64,000 nt of DNA. Source: Cupriavidus taiwanensis (GTDB taxonomy: Bacteria > Pseudomonadota > Gammaproteobacteria > Burkholderiales > Burkholderiaceae). Shown one piece after another: positions 60,583 through 64,000 of this stretch. Made by a program: the position numbers and the translations under genes. The stretch's first letter is position 1, and each line of letters begins with the position of its first letter. The stretch spans positions 1,588,927-1,652,926 of the forward strand of contig NZ_LT976854.1 in the NCBI RefSeq assembly GCF_900249755.1. Reading direction: 5' to 3'. A model generated the notes under the pieces. That model was given only the letters and a program-made list of their open reading frames with translations, did not search any database and was not told the DNA's origin.

Positions 60583-62178
60583 TCAGTCGGCCGCCATCGC
60601 CGGCGCAGCGCCGCGGGTCAGCTTGATCGACGGCACCTGGCGCGCGCACCACACGCCCAGCGCGGCCGCCGCCCCCGCCACCACCAGGCCGAGGTGGATC
60701 GACCCCACCAGCGACACCCGCGCCTGCTCCAGCAGCAATGCGCCATTGTGCCCGGCCTGGTCCAGCTGGCCGAGCAGCGCCAGCTGCGACGCCTTGTCGA
60801 TCAGCACCTGCGGGTCGGCCATGCGCGACGCCCACTGGCTGGCATTGGCGCCGGACAGCGCCTGCTCGACGCCACCAGTGTAGGTGCGCGTCACCAGCGT
60901 GCCCACGATCGCCGTGCCGACCATGCCGCCGACCATGCGCAAAGACTGCAGCATGGCCGTGGCGATGCCAAGGTGCTCGCGTCCCGCGGTCTGCTGCGCG
61001 AACACTGTCAGGTTGGGCATGATAAAGCCCAGGCCCAGCCCGCCGACCAGCATGATCGCCATCAACACGCCGTGCGGCATGCCGCGCGTGGCCTGCGACA
61101 GGCCCAGGCACGCCAGCGCCAGCATGCCGAAGCCGGCATAGAGCATGGTGTTCGGCCGGCGGATGCGGGTCACGATGCGGCCGTTCAGGATGCTGCCGAT
61201 GGTGATGCAAACCACCAGCGGCGTGATCAATAGGCCCGCCTCTTTCGGCGAGTAGCCGAAGCCGCCCTGGAACAGCAGCGGTGCGTACAGCAGCAGCGCA
61301 AACATGGTGAAGCCGGCGAACACCGACAGCTTGAACAACGGCGCCAGACCCGGATCGCGGAACATTTCGACCGGCAGGATCGGATTGGCGCAGCGCCGCT
61401 CCCATTGCCACAGCGCCACCAGCGCCACCGCTGCCAGCACGAGCAGCCCCGCGGTGTAGGCATCGAGGCCGCGCGCCGGCAGCAATTCCACGCTCATCTG
61501 CAAGCTGCCGAGGCCCGCCGCAATCAGCAGCGCCCCCAGCCAGTCCACGCGGATCGGCCCGCGGTGCGACTGCTGGCGCAGATGCGGCAGGTAACGCCAG
61601 GCGAACCACAGCCCCAGCACGCCCACCGGCAGGTTGACGTAGAACACCGCGCGCCAGCCATACCACTCGGTCAGCAGGCCGCCCAGCGACGGCCCCACCG
61701 CATTGGCAATGCCGAACGCCGCGCTCAGCATCACCTGCCAGCGCAGCCGCACATGCGAATCCGGAAACAGATCGGCAATGCAGGCAAAGGCGGTACCGAC
61801 CAGCATGCCGCCGCCGATGCCCTGCAGCGCGCGCGCCACTACCAGGAACGGCATGCTCGGCGCCATGCCGCACAGCGCGGACGCCACCGAGAACACCACA
61901 ATCGACGCCAGCACGAACGGCTTGCGCCCGTAATAGTCCCCCAGGCGGCCGAACACCGGCACGGTGATCACCGAGGTCAGCAGGTAGGCGGTGGCAACCC
62001 ACGCGTAGTACTCGAACCCCTGCAACTCCGCCACCACCGTGGGCAGCGCGGTGCCGACCACGGTCTGGTCCAGCGCCACCAGCATCACCACGAAGGCCAC
62101 GCCCAGCATGGCCATCAGCGATTCGCGAAAAGGCAGGACCTGGCCGGCGGGCGGGACGCTGTGTGGCTCGGGATTCAT
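60583..62178 (-). CDS. DHA2-family (EmrB/QacA-type) multidrug exporter
   Basis: A 531-residue, 14-helix MFS protein. VMLVALDQTVVGTALPTVVAEL near residue 35 (motif D1), GRLGDYYGRKPFVLAS near 85 (motif A) and GIANAVGPSLGGLLTEWYGWRAVF near 155 (motif C) are the DHA2 marks. It exports lipophilic drugs or acids in exchange for protons. There is no EmrA-type adaptor gene, so it may work alone or with an adaptor encoded elsewhere. It leads the exporter-marR unit. Confidence 0.92.
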   Translation of the reverse strand: MNPEPHSVPPAGQVLPFRESLMAMLGVAFVVMLVALDQTVVGTALPTVVAELQGFEYYAWVATAYLLTSVITVPVFGRLGDYYGRKPFVLASIVVFSVASALCGMAPSMPFLVVARALQGIGGGMLVGTAFACIADLFPDSHVRLRWQVMLSAAFGIANAVGPSLGGLLTEWYGWRAVFYVNLPVGVLGLWFAWRYLPHLRQQSHRGPIRVDWLGALLIAAGLGSLQMSVELLPARGLDAYTAGLLVLAAVALVALWQWERRCANPILPVEMFRDPGLAPLFKLSVFAGFTMFALLLYAPLLFQGGFGYSPKEAGLLITPLVVCITIGSILNGRIVTRIRRPNTMLYAGFGMLALACLGLSQATRGMPHGVLMAIMLVGGLGLGFIMPNLTVFAQQTAGREHLGIATAMLQSLRMVGGMVGTAIVGTLVTRTYTGGVEQALSGANASQWASRMADPQVLIDKASQLALLGQLDQAGHNGALLLEQARVSLVGSIHLGLVVAGAAAALGVWCARQVPSIKLTRGAAPAMAAD

Positions 62179-62188
62179 TTTATTGCTC

Positions 62189-62216
62189 GGTCAATCGTTG
62201 CATTGTCAAGAATTAT
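62189..62216 (-). promoter_or_regulatory. Promoter and MarR-operator-like dyad of the exporter unit
   Basis: A perfect TATAAT on the minus strand (62211-62216) is followed by the dyad GTCAAT-N6-ATTGTC (62189-62206; one mismatch), just before the exporter ATG at 62178. The dyad overlaps the expected transcription start, as usual for MarR repression. No good -35 hexamer is seen. Confidence 0.5.
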
Positions 62217-62342
62217 AGGGCAAGTCCGGATGCATTGCCGGAGGGAAAAGCGAAGCTTGGCGCGACACAACGCGGGGACCATCAACGCGGACCGGCTCGC
62301 GTTCGTGCGACGGTGACTGCAGGCGCACCGGCGAAGCCGGCA

Positions 62343-63098
62343 TCAGGCGGTAACGTCTTCTCCGGCCATGGGAGACGCCAGCGGCGCTGCAATCCTGGGG
62401 GAGTCGCCGTCGCCGGCCAGCAGCCATTGCAGGCCGGCAGGGTCGATGATGCGCACGAACCGTTGCTGCACCTGGATCAGTCCCGCGCCGGCGAAGCGCG
62501 TCACCAGCCGCGACACCGTCTCCAGCGTCACGCCGATATAGCTGGCGATATCGGTCCGGGACAGGGGCAGCGTGATCGGCGCGGGCAGTCCGCGCCGGGC
62601 ATGCTCGGCCTGCAGGTCCAGCAGCAAGGTGGCGAGGCGCTGCGGACCGCTCAGCGAACCCAGCGACACCAGCTGCGTGCGCCGCCGCTGGTCGGCGCGC
62701 TGGACCGCGGCGCGCATGGCGGCGTGCACGGCGCCGTGGGCCAGCGCGCTGCGCAACGCTTCGACCGGCACCTCGCACACCACGCTCGGCTGCAAGGCCG
62801 TTGCACTCTCCGCGTACTGGGCGCTGTCCGGGCAAAGCCCGATACCCAGCACGTCCCCGGCCAACGCATAGTCGATAACCTGGTCGCGGCCCGAGGCTGC
62901 CCGGTACACCAGCTTGGCAGCGCCGGCACGCAGCGCGAACGCGGCCAGTGCAGGCCGCTCCTGGCGGTACAGCGGGTCGCCGGCGCGCAGATTGCGCTGT
63001 CGCGGCTGAATCGGGGCGGCGGCCCGGCCTGCGCGCGCAGCGCAGACCGGGTCGAGCATGCACAGGTGGCAAGCCGGTTCGGACAGCGGAGCAGACAT
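62343..63098 (-). CDS. FNR-type iron-sulfur Crp/Fnr regulator
   Basis: A 251-residue Crp/Fnr protein. The N-terminal Cys10, Cys13 and Cys19 (CHLCMLDPVC) have the same spacing as the first three cluster ligands of E. coli FNR, and Cys108 in VVCEVP matches the fourth. A cyclic-nucleotide-like beta-roll (about 35-150) precedes the HTH (about 185-235), whose ETVSR contacts match FNR recognition of TTGAT-N4-ATCAA. It should sense oxygen through a 4Fe-4S cluster. The ATG at 63098 is chosen because the Cys motif follows; its ribosome site is weak. Confidence 0.88.
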   Translation of the reverse strand: MSAPLSEPACHLCMLDPVCAARAGRAAAPIQPRQRNLRAGDPLYRQERPALAAFALRAGAAKLVYRAASGRDQVIDYALAGDVLGIGLCPDSAQYAESATALQPSVVCEVPVEALRSALAHGAVHAAMRAAVQRADQRRRTQLVSLGSLSGPQRLATLLLDLQAEHARRGLPAPITLPLSRTDIASYIGVTLETVSRLVTRFAGAGLIQVQQRFVRIIDPAGLQWLLAGDGDSPRIAAPLASPMAGEDVTA

Positions 63099-63402
63099 TG
63101 GGAAGGCCGTGTGAAGACTGCAAGCGGGCTGCAAGCGAATCTGGCAGCGCCAACCGGCGGGCCCTCCATCACGTTTCCCCGATGCCCGCACGCCCGCCTG
63201 CTAGATGGGCCCCATCTTAAGGATCCGCACACAAGCTCGGAAGTGAATGTTTTTTTCAATCGGTTGAACGAAATCGGCATTCACCGTGGCCAGGCCGCTG
63301 TCGATGCCGGTCGTCGACCCAACACCCGTTCGGCCGGAAGCCTGCCGATCATCCTCACGGCGCTGAGCAGAGACATCGCCATAACCGGCGCAGGCGCCCG
63401 AC
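63099..63402. other. Gap between the FNR-type and Bug genes
   Basis: About 304 bases without a supported gene. A TTCAA-N4-TTGAA dyad lies at 63255-63268 in a T-rich patch. It resembles but is not an FNR box. The promoter of the FNR-type gene should lie here on the minus strand. Confidence 0.45.
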
Positions 63403-64000
63403 TCATTCCGGTTGAATACCCGCCTGCTTCACCAGGCCGCCCCATCGCTCCACCTCCGTGCGCAGCCGGTCACCGAGTTGCGCGGGCGTCGACGCCTTGA
63501 GTTCGATGCCCTGCGTGTCGAGCCGGGCCTTGGTCTGCGGATTGGCCAACGCCGAGCGGACTTCATCGGCAAGCCTCGTCACCACCGCCGTCGGTGTCCG
63601 CGCGGGCGCCACCAGGGCCCACCACTGGCTGACCTGCAGGTCTGGCAGCCTGGCTTCGGCTGCGGTCGGCACGCCGGGAAGCGCGGGCACGCGCGCCGGG
63701 CCCGTCACCATCAACGCCGAGATCTTGTTGCCGCCTAGCAAGCTGCTGCCGCTTGCCAGCGTGGCGAAATGCCCCTTGACCAATTGCGCCGAGACATCGG
63801 TCAGCGCCGGCGCCGAGCCCCGGTACGGGACGGGGTCGACCGGGATGCCGGCCTGGCTTTCCAGCATCTTGGCGGCCAGGTGGCTGATCGAGCCATTGCC
63901 GCTGGTGGCAAGCTGCAGCGGCTTTCCGGCCTTGCGCGCGTCCGCCAGGAAACGCTGGATCTCTCCGGCGCGGTATTGCGCGCTGTCGGCGAACAGGACC
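63403..64000 (-). CDS. Bug/TctC-family receptor (C-terminal part, cut by window edge)
   Basis: About 199 residues of the C-terminal two thirds of a Bug receptor. Visible marks are QLATSGNGSISHLAAKMLES, the ligand-loop VPYRGSAPALTDVSAQLVKG, and PALPGVPTAAEA, followed by the conserved C-terminal helix pattern. The N-terminus and signal peptide lie beyond position 64000. It differs from the Bug protein at 51.7 kb. Ligand and membrane partners are unknown; no tct genes adjoin inside the window. Confidence 0.88.
   Translation of the reverse strand, partial: VLFADSAQYRAGEIQRFLADARKAGKPLQLATSGNGSISHLAAKMLESQAGIPVDPVPYRGSAPALTDVSAQLVKGHFATLASGSSLLGGNKISALMVTGPARVPALPGVPTAAEARLPDLQVSQWWALVAPARTPTAVVTRLADEVRSALANPQTKARLDTQGIELKASTPAQLGDRLRTEVERWGGLVKQAGIQPE

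Noticed and set aside
63255-63268. TTCAA-N4-TTGAA as an FNR box upstream of the FNR-type gene
   Set aside because: The half-sites have the wrong order for TTGAT-N4-ATCAA, so it is only noted as a dyad.

Overview
This 64 kb window is high-GC DNA with the gene style of a beta-proteobacterium of the Burkholderiaceae, most like Cupriavidus or Ralstonia. That placement is inferred from Bug/TctC-type solute receptors, MHS-type transporters, a Wsp-type chemosensory cluster, many LysR regulators and a caa3 oxidase; no rRNA or other taxonomic marker is present. Almost all genes are complete. Only the gamma-glutamyltransferase at the left edge and a Bug receptor at the right edge are cut. No tRNA, rRNA, CRISPR array or complete insertion sequence was seen.

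Left third (0-25 kb): a gamma-glutamyltransferase gene diverges from a LysR regulator. Next come a glycogen-debranching-like glucosidase with a family 4 glycosyltransferase, then a branched-chain amino-acid type ABC transporter (livHMGF). Its receptor gene lies beyond a palindromic intergenic repeat. A large secreted FecR/WxW-rich protein with a Gln-rich repeat tail and a GGDEF-EAL protein precede a complete wspABCDEFR operon. This operon couples surface or envelope sensing to c-di-GMP synthesis by WspR, and the neighbouring EAL protein could oppose it. A DUF4397 lipoprotein follows.

Middle (25-43.5 kb): a PadR-like regulator, an orphan tctBA transporter pair without its receptor, a MATE exporter, a stand-alone MHYT membrane sensor and an aldehyde dehydrogenase. 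A five-gene caa3 cytochrome c oxidase cluster follows, with two subunit III-type genes. Beyond small membrane-protein genes lies a likely polyamine/GABA catabolic unit: LysR, MHS transporter, acetylpolyamine amidohydrolase and GABA aminotransferase.

Right third (43.5-64 kb): rubredoxin, a giant AsmA/DUF748 envelope protein, another MHS transporter, and a FadR-type regulator facing a mannonate dehydratase plus Bug receptor across three regularly spaced TGGT-N2-ACCA sites. Then come a PHB-depolymerase-like esterase and a tight four-gene set (DUF2950, DUF3300, a secreted protein, and an isolated IS3-OrfA-like HTH protein). After a gene-poor island come a LysR regulator and an orphan RcsB-like response regulator with an RcsAB-box-like site and attenuator-like hairpins in its leader. 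The window closes with a DHA2 drug exporter and its MarR regulator, an FNR-type iron-sulfur regulator and the cut Bug receptor.

Most systems belong to known families. The least explained parts are the RcsB-like locus, the OrfA/DUF3300/DUF2950 cluster, the FecR/Gln-repeat protein and the triple operator array.
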